Positions 1 to 8,769 of a stretch of DNA of 64,000 bases are shown here, in pieces. The stretch lies in contig SVLP01000009.1 of NCBI GenBank assembly GCA_015067895.1, positions 5,003 to 69,002 of the forward strand. The letters are read 5' to 3'. Within the stretch, counting starts at the first letter, position 1. Each line of letters starts with the position of its first letter. A program made the position numbers and the translations under genes. The notes beneath the pieces are model-generated. The model did not search any database and had not been told where the DNA came from. It saw nothing but the letters and a program-made list of their open reading frames with translations. The DNA comes from Oscillospiraceae bacterium. GTDB lineage: Bacteria > Bacillota_A > Clostridia > Oscillospirales > Oscillospiraceae.

Positions 1-1968
1 CTCGATGGTGACGTCGGTCTCGTCGGCGTCACGGGTCAGGTTGGGGATGTAGTAAGCGGTGTTGGGGGTCTCCATGATGAAGCTCTTGGAGCCGTCAGCA
101 TGAACCTTGTAGATCTCGTAGGAGCTTGCGCCGGTGACCTTGTCCCAGCGGACTCTGGCCTCGGCGGTGTAGGGATCGGCATACTCCATAGCCTCGACGC
201 GCAGAGCCTTGGGCGCGGCGGAGGCGGCACGATCCTTGTCGATGATGGAGACGCGGCCGACGTTGATCTCGTAGTCGGTCTGTGCACCGTCGATGTCCAG
301 GCCGATGCCGTAGAGGGTCTTGCCTTCGTAGCCGCTCAGGAAGGCTTCGGCGGTGGCCCAGCCCTCGGTCTCCTCAAACATGCAGCTGATCCGGTCGCAG
401 TCCATGTAAGACTTGGCATTCTCATCACCAACGTAGACGACCAGGTAAGCGTCCTCCAGGCCGCCCTTGGCGGTCATGTTCACGGTCATGCCCTCGGTGA
501 TCTCCACATTGGTGGAGAACAGCTTAATCATGTTGGAGGCATCGATGGTGCCGGAGAACTTGATGGAGGAGCCGCCGTTGTAGGCATCCTCGAAGTCATA
601 GCTGCCCTCCACCTTCTTTTCGCCATTGGAGTCGATGATCCAGGTGTAGGTGGGCAGAACGTCCTGGTTGGACTGGTAGCTCCACTCCGCGTCACGGAGC
701 TTCTCGCCGCCCACGAACCAGTACTTGCCGTGGCCGGTGTTGAAGTCGGTGACGAAGGGGGCGGAGGTGATGGGGCTCTTGTCCGCGAAGAGACGGGACA
801 TGCCGGGCCAGGTGGTGACGGAGGGGTTGGCCACATCCACGCTGGTGTCACGGGGATCACCCGCTGCACCGACATAGTAGCCCTGCTCGGTGCGGTGGAA
901 GTCCACAGCATCCTTGGCCACGGTCTGGGTCTGACCGGAGTAGTACAGGGCCAGGGACAGCTTGGCCACGCCGTCCTCGTCCACCAGCAGGTGGTCGCGG
1001 AGCTGGTCGCCGTAGACGTTGGCCTGCATATTGAAGCCGGCGAAGGCGTCATACTGGCTGCGGCCGATGGACTTCATGGTGTTGATGGTCTGGGTCACAT
1101 CGTACTCGTACCAGTTATAGTTCATGAAGAACTCGTCAACGCCCCAGTTGCCGTTCTCATCGGCCTCCATCCAGAACTTGTTGGAGTCGTTGACGGCATC
1201 CTGGTAGGCAACACCGCCGGCCTCGGTCATGGAGTCGTACCAGCTGATGACGATGTCAGGACGCTTGGCGTGCATGTAGCGCATCATCTCGTTGAGCCGG
1301 GCGGCGATCTCGGCGGAGCAGCCGTAGGACTCCTGGTTGAAGAACCAGCCGTCGAAGCCGTAGTAATCCATGACCTCGATGAGCTTGTCCGCCACGGGGA
1401 AGGAGCCGTCGGCGGCCTTCTGGCAGAAGCGGTCGACCTGCTCGACATAGCCGTAGCCGGAGCCCCAGGGGAAGCCCAGGACGCCCACAATGGGAACGCC
1501 GTTGGTATGGGCAGCGTCGATGACCTCACCAGTGGGAGCCTGGATGAAGTCCTCGCCATTGCCGCCCCAGTAGATGTAGGAATCCACATACTGCCAATAG
1601 TTGAAGGCGTAGCTGAGCATGCTCTCGCTGCCCTGGGCCACGGGGTTGTCATTCATGGCGCAGAGCATCAGCTTGGCCTCGGGATTGGCCAGGGGGTTGA
1701 CCACGAAGCCGCCCTGCCGGTCGGCCAGGGGGATGCTGGCGCGGCTGTAGGCTGCGTCGGGGTCGCTTTCCGGCGTCCAGGCCAGCAGGGAGTCGATGTC
1801 GAAGGCGGTACCCTTGGGAGCCAGAGACTCCTTGGGCTCATAGCCTTCGCTCATAGCGGTGATGCCGTCGTCCCCGATGCCAACAGCCAGGCCTGCGGGC
1901 AGCAGCCCGATGACCATGGTCACGGCAAGGATCAGGGAAAGAAGGCGTCGGCGGATCAAATGCTTCAT
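1..1968 (-). CDS. Secreted GH85 endo-beta-N-acetylglucosaminidase, C-terminus cut by window edge
   Basis: The visible 656 residues run in frame to base 1, so the C-terminus is missing. An N-terminal signal peptide (MKHLIRRRLLSLILAV, then a hydrophobic core ending near AGLA) directs secretion. Residues about 60-330 read as the GH85 barrel: WQYVDSYIYWGG, then GFDGWFFNQES with N211 and E213 in the N-x-E arrangement of the family's catalytic pair. A beta-sandwich-like segment follows at about 430-560, and a fibronectin-III-like domain begins near 595. GH85 enzymes cut the GlcNAc-beta-1,4-GlcNAc core of N-glycans, so release of host glycans is the likely role. An AGGAGG site lies 10 bases before the ATG at 1968. 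Family assignment is firm; substrate is inference. Confidence 0.88.
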   Translation of the reverse strand, partial: MKHLIRRRLLSLILAVTMVIGLLPAGLAVGIGDDGITAMSEGYEPKESLAPKGTAFDIDSLLAWTPESDPDAAYSRASIPLADRQGGFVVNPLANPEAKLMLCAMNDNPVAQGSESMLSYAFNYWQYVDSYIYWGGNGEDFIQAPTGEVIDAAHTNGVPIVGVLGFPWGSGYGYVEQVDRFCQKAADGSFPVADKLIEVMDYYGFDGWFFNQESYGCSAEIAARLNEMMRYMHAKRPDIVISWYDSMTEAGGVAYQDAVNDSNKFWMEADENGNWGVDEFFMNYNWYEYDVTQTINTMKSIGRSQYDAFAGFNMQANVYGDQLRDHLLVDEDGVAKLSLALYYSGQTQTVAKDAVDFHRTEQGYYVGAAGDPRDTSVDVANPSVTTWPGMSRLFADKSPITSAPFVTDFNTGHGKYWFVGGEKLRDAEWSYQSNQDVLPTYTWIIDSNGEKKVEGSYDFEDAYNGGSSIKFSGTIDASNMIKLFSTNVEITEGMTVNMTAKGGLEDAYLVVYVGDENAKSYMDCDRISCMFEETEGWATAEAFLSGYEGKTLYGIGLDIDGAQTDYEINVGRVSIIDKDRAASAAPKALRVEAMEYADPYTAEARVRWDKVTGASSYEIYKVHADGSKSFIMETPNTAYYIPNLTRDADETDVTIE

Positions 1969-2058
1969 GAATAATTACCTCCTTTGGTTTTCCCGGTCGA
2001 ACAGGTGGGTTTGTTGAGAAAACACAAAATCCCCCTGTCCTGCGAGCCGGTTTTGTCT

Positions 2059-2087
2059 ATTATATCCAATCTGAATGGGCGATGAAA
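2059..2087 (-). promoter_or_regulatory. Probable promoter of the GH85 gene
   Basis: On the minus strand TTTCAT and TATAAT are separated by 17 bases, about 90 bases before the ATG at 1968. The -10 is perfect and the -35 is weak. The rest of 1969-2272 holds no gene I can support. Confidence 0.45.
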
Positions 2088-2272
2088 AGTATATGTTTGG
2101 CACTTTGCAGTCATTTATGGAAACTCTTTCCGCCGATCCCGGAATTAAACCAGCGGTTCAATGACAGTATCTTTAATTTATAGTACAATTGGCTTCGGTA
2201 CGGCAGAGTCGGGCGAAGGATCCCGACGGAGGATCACCCCTCTTTCCGGCGGGGTCTCCGGCTCTGTCGTAT

Positions 2273-2566
2273 TCATGTTCCTCCAAAAAACAAAGGGCAG
2301 CAGGACTCGTCCTGCTGCTCCTCTTCATTTTCTTCTTCCGCCTGCTCCACCAGAAGCTCCTCCATGGATATCTCCAGCAGCGCGCAGAGCGCGTACAGAT
2401 TGTCCACACTGGGCAGGCTTTTTCCCTGCTGCCATTTATAGATCGCCTGGGGCTCCTCGAAGCCGAACCACTGCTGTAGATCCCGGACGCTCAGTCCCTT
2501 TTCCCGGCGCAGCCGGGCGATGTTCCTTCCGGTGGCCACGGGATCGATCACGGGAAACCGCTTCAT
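2273..2566 (-). CDS. XRE-family helix-turn-helix regulator, 97 aa
   Basis: A small DNA-binding protein. The helix-turn-helix covers about residues 14-70: RNIARLRREKGLSVRDLQQWF, then the recognition helix region EEPQAIYKWQQGKSLPSVDN, then LYALCALLEISMEELL. The tail is acidic and glutamate-rich (about 74-88). GGAGGG lies 9 bases before the ATG. The gene is divergent from the HAD phosphatase at 2720 and an inverted repeat (2610-2624) lies between them, so autoregulation or control of the neighbour is plausible. No partner or ligand can be read from the sequence. Confidence 0.85.
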   Translation of the reverse strand: MKRFPVIDPVATGRNIARLRREKGLSVRDLQQWFGFEEPQAIYKWQQGKSLPSVDNLYALCALLEISMEELLVEQAEEENEEEQQDESCCPLFFGGT

Positions 2567-2609
2567 CTGTGCATTCCCTCCCTCTCATTTCAATAATACA
2601 GGATATCAT

Positions 2610-2624
2610 ATTTCTAAGAGAAAT
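2610..2624. promoter_or_regulatory. Operator-like inverted repeat between divergent genes
   Basis: ATTTCT-AAG-AGAAAT is a perfect 6-bp inverted repeat with a 3-base centre, between the XRE gene (minus) and the HAD gene (plus). Size and position suit an XRE dimer site. This is inference. Confidence 0.4.
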
Positions 2625-2719
2625 GCAAGAAAAACATTTCCATTCGTTGTATTTTCACAAACCCGTGGACAAGTCCCCCGCTCCATGGTAAACTAAGAAA
2701 AAACGAAAGGAATCACGCC

Positions 2720-3364
2720 ATGAAGCGATACAAGGCCATCCTCTACGACATCGACGGAACCCTGCTGAACACCCTGGACATGAACATGTACCCCCTGATG
2801 CAGATCATCAGGGAGGAGCTCGGCGAGGACTGGGCATTTGACCAGGTGACCCGCTTCGCCGCCCAGCCCGGACGCAAGACCCTGGCGGATCTGGGCATCC
2901 GGGACATCGACACCGTCTACGCCCGCTGGGTGCGTTATGTAAACGCCTACGGCAAGGGTGCAGAGCCCTTCGACGGCATCCCGGAGCTCCTCCATGCCGC
3001 CCGGGAGCTGGGACTGCGGCAGGCCATCGTCTCCTCCAAGCATGCGAAGCAGTATGCCATCGACATGGGCAGACCCGGCTTCGACTTATTTATGGAGACC
3101 GCCGTCCTCTGCGAGGACACCCAAAAGCACAAGCCTGACCCGGAGCCCCTGAACGAGTGCCTGCGCCGCCTGGGGCTCACCGCCGACGACGCCCTCTACC
3201 TGGGCGACGCCCGCTCCGACCTGGAGGCCGCCCGGAACGCAGGCATGGACTTTGCCTATGCGTCCTGGGGCAGCCACTCCCCCGTCGGGCGGGAGGAGGC
3301 GGACTACTGGCTGGAGCATCCCAGCCAGCTGCTGACCCTGCTCCGGAACGAGACCACCGGCTGA
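2720..3364 (+). CDS. HAD-superfamily phosphatase, phosphoglycolate phosphatase-like, 214 aa
   Basis: A haloacid-dehalogenase phosphohydrolase with a C1-type cap. Motif I is ILYDIDGTLLNT (nucleophile D10, acid D12). Motif II is in QAIVSSKHAKQY, motif III includes the lysine in HKPDPEP, and motif IV is ALYLGDARSDLEAARNAG. Length and motif order match the Gph/PpaX/YjjG group. GAAAGGA precedes the ATG. The M20 peptidase follows after 20 bases and is probably co-transcribed. The substrate (phosphoglycolate, pyrophosphate or a sugar phosphate) cannot be told from sequence. Confidence 0.88.
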   Translation: MKRYKAILYDIDGTLLNTLDMNMYPLMQIIREELGEDWAFDQVTRFAAQPGRKTLADLGIRDIDTVYARWVRYVNAYGKGAEPFDGIPELLHAARELGLRQAIVSSKHAKQYAIDMGRPGFDLFMETAVLCEDTQKHKPDPEPLNECLRRLGLTADDALYLGDARSDLEAARNAGMDFAYASWGSHSPVGREEADYWLEHPSQLLTLLRNETTG

Positions 3365-3384
3365 ATCATACGGAGGAAACAACG

Positions 3385-4833
3385 ATGAAACTGTCCCATC
3401 TGATCGGTGCGGCCGTTGCCGCGCCCGCTGCGGTCTGCATTGGCCGGGCCCTGGCGGCAAAGCCCACCGCCGCCGTGAACGCAAAGATCCAGCTGAAAAA
3501 CGACGACCGCTCCAAAGCCTACGGCGCACGGCTGGCGCAGATGGTTCGCTGCGAGACCATCTCCAGCCGGGACGCCATGGATCCGGCAAAATTCGAAAGA
3601 TTCCACAGCATCCTCGCAGAATTGTTCCCCAATGTCCACGCCGCCTGCGAAAAGCACGTCTTCGACGGCAGTCTGCTCTTTAAGTGGGCGGGCCGGGGCG
3701 AGGCTGACCCCATCGTCCTCATGAGCCACCAGGACGTGGTGGAGGCCGGGGGCAAGTGGGAGCACGAGCCCTTCTCCGGCCACATCGATGACGAGGGCCG
3801 GGTCTGGGGCCGGGGCACCGTGGACACCAAGGCCAGCCTTTTCTGCATCTTCACCGCCCTGGAGGAGCTGATCGCCGCCGGGTTCGACCCAGCGGGCGAC
3901 GTCTACATCGCGTCGAGCTGCACCGAGGAGATCTCCGGCCCCGGCGCCCCCGCCACCGTGGCATACCTGAAGGAGCAGGGCGTCAGGCCCAGTCTGGTGC
4001 TGGACGAGGGCGGCATGATCCTGGAGGCTCCCATCGCAGGCGTCAAGGGGCTCTACGCCATGGTCGGCGTTGTCGAAAAGGGTTACGCCGACGTGAAATT
4101 CACCGCCCGGAGCAAGGGCGGCCACGCCTCCGCCCCCGGAAAGAACACCCCTCTGGTACGTCTGGGCAAGTTCATGGCGGATATCGAGGAGCATCCCCCC
4201 TTCGCCCGGCAGCTCAGCCCCACCATGGAGGAGATGTTTAAGCGTCTGGCCCCCAACATGGGGCTCCCCCTGAAGACCGTGCTGACCAACCTGTGGCTGT
4301 TCAAGCCCGTTCTGCTGAAAGTCCTGCCCTCCATCAACGCCTCCGCCGGAGCCATGACCCAGACCACCCTGGCCTTCACCACCGCCAAGGGCTCCGACGG
4401 CCTGAACGTGCTGCCCCAGGAAGCTTATGTCACCGGCAATATGCGCCTGATCCACCATCAGGCCGGTGAGGAGAGCTTCAAGGTGGTCTCCGACATCGCC
4501 GCCAAGTACGGCATCGAGACGGAGGTGCTCTATCAGGACGCCCCCTGTCCCGTGGTCGGTTTTGATTCGAAGCAGTTCCACCTGATCGAGGATGTCTGCG
4601 CCCAGGTCTACCCCGGCGTCCAGGTCAGCCCCTACGTCATGACCGGCGGCACCGACGCCAAGTTCTATAAGGACATCTGTCCCAACTGCATCCGCTTCGC
4701 GCCCCTGTACATCGATCCCCAGCAATACGGCTCCGTCCACGCCCTGAACGAGAACATCTTCCAGGGCGCGCTGCCCTATGGTGTGGATTTCTACAAGAAG
4801 GTCATTGAGAAAATGGACGCCATCGAGGCGTAA
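3385..4833 (+). CDS. M20-family metallopeptidase, carboxypeptidase S/PM20D1-like, 482 aa
   Basis: A dinuclear zinc hydrolase of peptides or N-acyl amino acids. Metal and catalytic residues are visible: H115 and D117 in MSHQDVV, D147 in GRGTVDTKAS, the general-base pair E181-E182 in CTEEISG, and H452 in YGSVHALNE. The dimerisation domain lies between, with GGHASAPG. The N-terminus has a short hydrophobic stretch (LIGAAVAAPAAVCIGRALA), possibly an anchor or uncleaved signal. The ATG at 3385 was chosen because CGGAGG lies 8-9 bases upstream and the family homology begins there; a longer frame runs back into the HAD gene. The length and GGTDAKFY motif suit the larger PM20D1-type enzymes rather than plain dipeptidases. 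Confidence 0.88.
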   Translation: MKLSHLIGAAVAAPAAVCIGRALAAKPTAAVNAKIQLKNDDRSKAYGARLAQMVRCETISSRDAMDPAKFERFHSILAELFPNVHAACEKHVFDGSLLFKWAGRGEADPIVLMSHQDVVEAGGKWEHEPFSGHIDDEGRVWGRGTVDTKASLFCIFTALEELIAAGFDPAGDVYIASSCTEEISGPGAPATVAYLKEQGVRPSLVLDEGGMILEAPIAGVKGLYAMVGVVEKGYADVKFTARSKGGHASAPGKNTPLVRLGKFMADIEEHPPFARQLSPTMEEMFKRLAPNMGLPLKTVLTNLWLFKPVLLKVLPSINASAGAMTQTTLAFTTAKGSDGLNVLPQEAYVTGNMRLIHHQAGEESFKVVSDIAAKYGIETEVLYQDAPCPVVGFDSKQFHLIEDVCAQVYPGVQVSPYVMTGGTDAKFYKDICPNCIRFAPLYIDPQQYGSVHALNENIFQGALPYGVDFYKKVIEKMDAIEA

Positions 4834-4841
4834 ACAGCAAA

Positions 4842-5136
4842 GGGCTGTAAAGAAACGCATAGGTATCCAAACAACATACAGCAGCAGTGACACGCAATCA
4901 AGTGGGACACTGCTGCTGTTTTTTATGTTGGATCAATCGGATCAGGTGACCACATCCATGTCATCGCGAGCCCGTAAGGGCGTGGCGATCTCCTGGGACG
5001 ATGTGCAAATATCAGACGCGGTACCAGGAGATTGCCGCGTCGCTTCGCTCCTCGCAATGACAGCGGTAGACGGCAGATGGTTCTTCTGATTGACTCATGT
5101 ATAACTCGAATCATTATTCAGGTTTCTTTACAGCCC
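4842..5136. repeat. 300-bp MITE-like element with terminal inverted repeats, copy 1
   Basis: The element opens with GGGCTGTAAAGAAAC and closes with the exact reverse complement. Inside are a GCAGCAGTG...CACTGCTGC inverted pair and the palindromic block built on GTCATYGCGAG...CTCGCAATGAC. It carries no plausible gene. A near-identical copy in opposite orientation lies at 15357-15655. The size and ends suit a non-autonomous element moved in trans. The remaining intergenic sequence to 5396 holds only the hairpin at 5213. Confidence 0.8.
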
Positions 5137-5212
5137 CTTCTAAATATTCGAATAACGTTAGCTTTTCAACCCGGGCGTTGCCCGGAAAGGCTGACACATT
5201 CCACCGCGAAGA

Positions 5213-5242
5213 AAAGGCCCCCGCCATTCGGCGGGGGCCTTT
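5213..5242. terminator. Strong hairpin, probable bidirectional terminator
   Basis: AAAGGCCCCCGCC-ATTC-GGCGGGGGCCTTT is a perfect 13-bp stem with a short T-run. It lies between convergent genes (the peptidase on plus, DUF2974 on minus). Confidence 0.6.
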
Positions 5243-5396
5243 CCTGCATAAAACGAATAAAAGAGAGAGGTAGGAAGTGTTCAAATGAAACAAATGACAG
5301 CTGATCGGTTCACGGCTTCCGGATCAACTTCACACCTATAAGGTACTGTGTACTTTTGAATACATTATGAACAATCCGCAAAACAAATTTGAACAT

Positions 5397-6503
5397 TTAC
5401 CCCTTCTGCTCCGGCAGGCCCAGGGGCTCCTTCTTCCGGCGCAGCTCCACGGCGGTGCGGAAGAGGTCGGCAAATTCCCTCGCGATGACGGAGCGCATCT
5501 GCTCGTCGGTGCTCAGGGTGCGAAGATACCGCAGCACGTTCCTGGGCAAAATGACCTCCCGCAGATCGTCGATCTGGCCCAGGGTCAGCAGCTCGAAGAC
5601 CGCATCCACAAAGTCGTTCCGCTCCTGAAGGCTGGTGTCCGCCAGCCAGGCCTTGATGGTTCTGTCCAGGAACCGGGAATTTTCGTCGATCTCCTCCAGA
5701 TGGATGAAATCGCCCCCCAGCACCTCCCAGCTGAAGGGCTCGTGCTGTAACAGGCTCAGCTGGCGGCTCTTGACCACGGTGTAGGGCTCCTCGTGCTCCA
5801 GGAGCATGCCCACCACCGAGGACTGGGGCACGAAGGTGCGCACCTTGGGCAGAACGCTTCGGTACCCCGGCTCCGCCAGGATGGCCCGCTGGAAGCCGGG
5901 GCCGTCGTGGTTGTGGACGGCTTCGATGCGGCTCTGGAGCTCCGGCTGGCACCGGGCGGCGGCGTAGACCGCCATGTTGCCGCCCTTGGAGTGGCCGGCC
6001 AGGTAGATGGGCATGGTGGGATGCACCCGGGCGAAGGCCTCCACATAGCGCAGAGCCTTCTCCTGGGCGGGGACGCTGGTCTGGAAGCTCATGTTGAAGT
6101 CCTCCTTCCAGCCCGTCAGGGTCAGATCCGTGCCCCGGAAGGTCACCAGCGCGGCGCCGCTGGGCAGCAGCCAGGTCACGGCGGCGAACTGGCTCTCCTG
6201 CTCGGGCAGCAGTTCGTTGCGGTAGAAGATCAGCCGCAGCTGGCCGAAACGGCGGGTGCGGGCGCACTCGGCGATGAGATCCGCGTCCTTCTTGATGCGG
6301 ACGCGGTTTTCCCAGTCCGGCAGAGCCAGAAAGGCCTCCGCCGCCACCTTCAGGGGCACGGGATGCAGAAAATCCCCCGGCACCAGTCCGTCGAAGCCGA
6401 TGTAGCTCAGCTCCGACAAGATCAGCGTGTCCACCGGGTTCGGCGGCACCGCGTCAAAGGGCAGATCGCCCCGCCAGGATAAATAGTCAAAGAAATCAGC
6501 CAT
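5397..6503 (-). CDS. DUF2974 (Mbeg1-like) alpha/beta-hydrolase family protein, 368 aa
   Basis: An alpha/beta-hydrolase fold protein with a lipase-type elbow, PIYLAGHSKGGNMAVYAA, in which S172 is the predicted nucleophile. Upstream ALVTFRGTD is a typical oxyanion-hole strand of the lipase-3/DUF2974 group. The start MADFFDYLSWRGDLPFD matches the family's usual N-terminus and has AAAGGAG 7 bases before. There is no signal peptide, so it is probably cytoplasmic. Esterase activity is inferred from the fold only; the physiological substrate is unknown. Confidence 0.82.
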   Translation of the reverse strand: MADFFDYLSWRGDLPFDAVPPNPVDTLILSELSYIGFDGLVPGDFLHPVPLKVAAEAFLALPDWENRVRIKKDADLIAECARTRRFGQLRLIFYRNELLPEQESQFAAVTWLLPSGAALVTFRGTDLTLTGWKEDFNMSFQTSVPAQEKALRYVEAFARVHPTMPIYLAGHSKGGNMAVYAAARCQPELQSRIEAVHNHDGPGFQRAILAEPGYRSVLPKVRTFVPQSSVVGMLLEHEEPYTVVKSRQLSLLQHEPFSWEVLGGDFIHLEEIDENSRFLDRTIKAWLADTSLQERNDFVDAVFELLTLGQIDDLREVILPRNVLRYLRTLSTDEQMRSVIAREFADLFRTAVELRRKKEPLGLPEQKG

Positions 6504-6537
6504 GGGTGGCTCCTTTCGTCAAATAAAAGCATTTTCT

Positions 6538-6643
6538 CGCCCCCCTCGTTTACGAGGGGGGATGGCCGCAGGCCAGGGGGGAGTATACAAAAGACGGACT
6601 CCCCCCGCCCCTGCGGGGCACCCCCCTCATAAATGCGGGGGGC
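6538..6643. repeat. Palindromic intergenic repeat, CCCCTC/GAGGGG family, copy A
   Basis: Two outer hairpins (CCCCCTCG-TTTA-CGAGGGGG and a GC-rich partner ending in GGGGGGC) enclose a short AT-rich centre. It shares layout with copies at 19132, 23724, 29144 and 62173. It fills the gap between the cardiolipin synthase stop and the DUF2974 start. Confidence 0.65.
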
Positions 6644-6660
6644 AAGAGGTGCGGTGCTTA

Positions 6661-8223
6661 TTATAACAGCGGCGCGATGGTTTTCAGCACGAATCCCGCC
6701 AGCTTCACCGCCCATTTTTCTGCGCGGATGGTCTCCCGGGTGACCCGGCGGCATTGCTTCAGGGTATCGACGAAATCCTCCTCGATATCTGCCACCGCGT
6801 CCACGCCGTGCATATAGACGGCGCATTCGAAATGGTGGTACAGGCTCCGGTAGTCTAAGTTGATGGTGCCCACCACCGCCTCGGTGTCGTCGACGGCGAA
6901 GCTCTTGGCGTGGACGAAGCCGGGGGTGTAGGTGTAGAGCTTCACGCCCGCACTGTTCAGGGCGGCGAAGTGGGTCTTGGCCAGATAGTAGGCGGACTTT
7001 TTGTCGGGGATGCCCGGCAGGATGATCCGCACATCCACCCCCCGGCGGGCGGCGTAGCAGAGCGCGGACTCCATCTGCCCGTCCAGGATCAGGTAGGGGG
7101 TCATGATGTGGACATACTTTTTTGCCCGGTTCAGCAGATCCAGATACACCTGCTCGCCCACCCGTTCGTTGTCCAGGGGCGTGTCGGAATAGGGCATCAC
7201 GAAGCCGGTGGCCTCCTGCTTTTCCACGGGCTCGGCCAGGAATCTGTGATAATCCGGACTGCGCCGGTCGGCGCTCCAGAGCTGGAGGAACATGACCGTG
7301 AAGCTCTGCACCGCCGGGCCCTTCAGCATCAGGGCGGTGTCCTTCCAGTGGCCGTACTTTTCGTAGCGATTGATGTATTCATCCGCCAGATTCACGCCGC
7401 CGGTGAAGCCGGTGTGGCCGTCGATGACCAGGATCTTCCGGTGATCCCGGTAATTATAATGTGTGGAGACGAAGGGCTCCAGGGGCGCAAAGACCTGGCA
7501 CTTGATGCCGAGTTTCTCCATTTCCTTGGGGTAATCCCGGGGCAGGAGGGTGAATTCGCAGCTGCCGTCGTACATCAGCCGCACGTCCACGCCCGATGCC
7601 GCCTTGCGCTTCAAAATCTCCAGGATGGAGTCCCACATATACCCCTCATCCAGGATGAAATACTCCAGGAAGATGAATTTCTCCGCCTGCTCCAGCTCGA
7701 TGAGCACCCGCTCAAAGAAGCTCTCGCCGGAGGGGAAATAGGTGACGCCGGTCTTGTCGAAGACCGGGAAGCAGCCGCTGCGCCGGACATAACGGGCCAT
7801 TCCCGCAGCCCCCGGCTCTTTTTCGGCAAGCGCCCTCATGACGGAGGGCTCCTGGTCGATCTGGTGCAGGCTCTGGAGCTGCCGCTCGGTCATGATCCGC
7901 TTCAGCAGCCGGTGGCCCACATCCCGGCGGGTGTACCAGTAGAACAGCGCACCGAAGACCGGGAACAGGGCCATCACCGCCAGCCAGGTCAGCTTGGCCG
8001 TGGGCTCCAGATCGGAGTTCAGCACCACCAGCACCGCTACAGCCGTCAGCACCAGCGAGCCGCCCAGCACCTGGGCCTGCCACTCCTGGAACCACACCAT
8101 CACCGACACCAGCAGCCCCGCCTGGAGCAGAAACAGCAGCAAAATGAGCCCCGTCCGGCTGAAGATCGCCCGCCGCAGGCCCCGCTTGCTCCGCTGTACA
8201 AATTCTTCCTGCTTGCTTCCCAT
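6661..8223 (-). CDS. cls: Cardiolipin synthase, phospholipase D family, 520 aa
   Basis: A membrane enzyme that condenses two phosphatidylglycerols to cardiolipin and glycerol. Two N-terminal membrane helices (about 22-70) are followed by a short PLDc_N segment (WLAVMALFPVFGALFYWYTRR) and two HxK(x)4D catalytic motifs: HRKILVIDG (H261) and HAKSFAVDD (H438). This is the standard bacterial ClsA layout and length. The ATG at 8223 was chosen because AAAAGGAGG lies 8 bases upstream; an in-frame ATG 20 codons earlier has no such site. It is transcribed toward the DUF2974 gene, with repeat A between. Confidence 0.93.
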   Translation of the reverse strand: MGSKQEEFVQRSKRGLRRAIFSRTGLILLLFLLQAGLLVSVMVWFQEWQAQVLGGSLVLTAVAVLVVLNSDLEPTAKLTWLAVMALFPVFGALFYWYTRRDVGHRLLKRIMTERQLQSLHQIDQEPSVMRALAEKEPGAAGMARYVRRSGCFPVFDKTGVTYFPSGESFFERVLIELEQAEKFIFLEYFILDEGYMWDSILEILKRKAASGVDVRLMYDGSCEFTLLPRDYPKEMEKLGIKCQVFAPLEPFVSTHYNYRDHRKILVIDGHTGFTGGVNLADEYINRYEKYGHWKDTALMLKGPAVQSFTVMFLQLWSADRRSPDYHRFLAEPVEKQEATGFVMPYSDTPLDNERVGEQVYLDLLNRAKKYVHIMTPYLILDGQMESALCYAARRGVDVRIILPGIPDKKSAYYLAKTHFAALNSAGVKLYTYTPGFVHAKSFAVDDTEAVVGTINLDYRSLYHHFECAVYMHGVDAVADIEEDFVDTLKQCRRVTRETIRAEKWAVKLAGFVLKTIAPLL

Positions 8224-8320
8224 GGGACACCCTCCTTTTCTTGCTGTCAGTATACAGGATAATTGTGACAAGAGTGTTTCCAAAAGGGAGCGCGGGGGGA
8301 AATAAATGCAGGAGCAGCCT

Positions 8321-8641
8321 TTACGGTCGCCCGGTCTCGTGAGCAGTGATGGCTCCGCTCAGGCGAGCTCCCAGCGTCAGGCCATCCAGAAATGCACTGC
8401 GCTGATACAGATAACAAAGCTGACAGGTCAGGTCGCAAACGCGGTCAGCCTCCTTGTCGGGAAGCTTCTCCAGAGAGCGGTCAATCTTCCGAAATGCGGC
8501 ACGGATCTCTTTCGGCTCGACAGCAGTCTCCTCGATATAGTAATACCACAGCTGCTCCAACAGCTCCTGACCGGATATGGTATCGGCGTAGGGTGTACGC
8601 TGGGACAGATGGGCAAGCAATTTGTTGATGTATGGATTCAT
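8321..8641 (-). CDS. Small hypothetical protein, 106 aa
   Basis: I do not recognise this protein with confidence; it looks like a DUF6809-type small protein. It is helical and charged, with EELLEQLWYYYIEETAV-like spacing early, then a conserved-looking helix IRAAFRKIDRSLEKLPDKEA and a C-terminal helix with two cysteines (DLTCQLCYLYQRSAFLDG). No signal peptide or membrane segment is visible. AGGAGG lies 7 bases before the ATG. It is divergent from the XRE regulator at 8770 and a perfect palindrome (8654-8683) lies just upstream of its start, so it may be that regulator's target. Confidence 0.7.
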   Translation of the reverse strand: MNPYINKLLAHLSQRTPYADTISGQELLEQLWYYYIEETAVEPKEIRAAFRKIDRSLEKLPDKEADRVCDLTCQLCYLYQRSAFLDGLTLGARLSGAITAHETGRP

Positions 8642-8653
8642 AACAAGCCTCCT

Positions 8654-8683
8654 ATTCGCGACCCCTTATAGGGGGTCGCGAAT
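8654..8683. promoter_or_regulatory. Perfect 12-bp-arm palindrome, probable operator
   Basis: ATTCGCGACCCC and GGGGTCGCGAAT flank a 6-base centre. A second, looser set of CACCTT / AGGTG half-sites follows at 8691-8720. Both lie between the divergent genes at 8641 and 8770, where a repressor would block both promoters. Confidence 0.55.
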
Positions 8684-8769
8684 ATTATAGCACCTTATGA
8701 GGTGTTTTTCAAGCACCTTTTCGGGGGTTGTGTTATAGTCGAATCATCAAAGCATCAGGAGGTTTTACC

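Noticed and set aside
100..1974. Long open frame on the plus strand, 624 codons
   Set aside because: It is the antisense shadow of the GH85 gene; GC-rich third positions keep the opposite frame open. It has no family motifs and no ribosome-binding site.
4923..5304. Small open frames within the 300-bp element and just after it
   Set aside because: The frames within the element (such as those reading LSLRGAKRRGNLL) come from translating a repeat, and similar peptides recur at 15276-15610 and 24746-25157. None has a ribosome-binding site.
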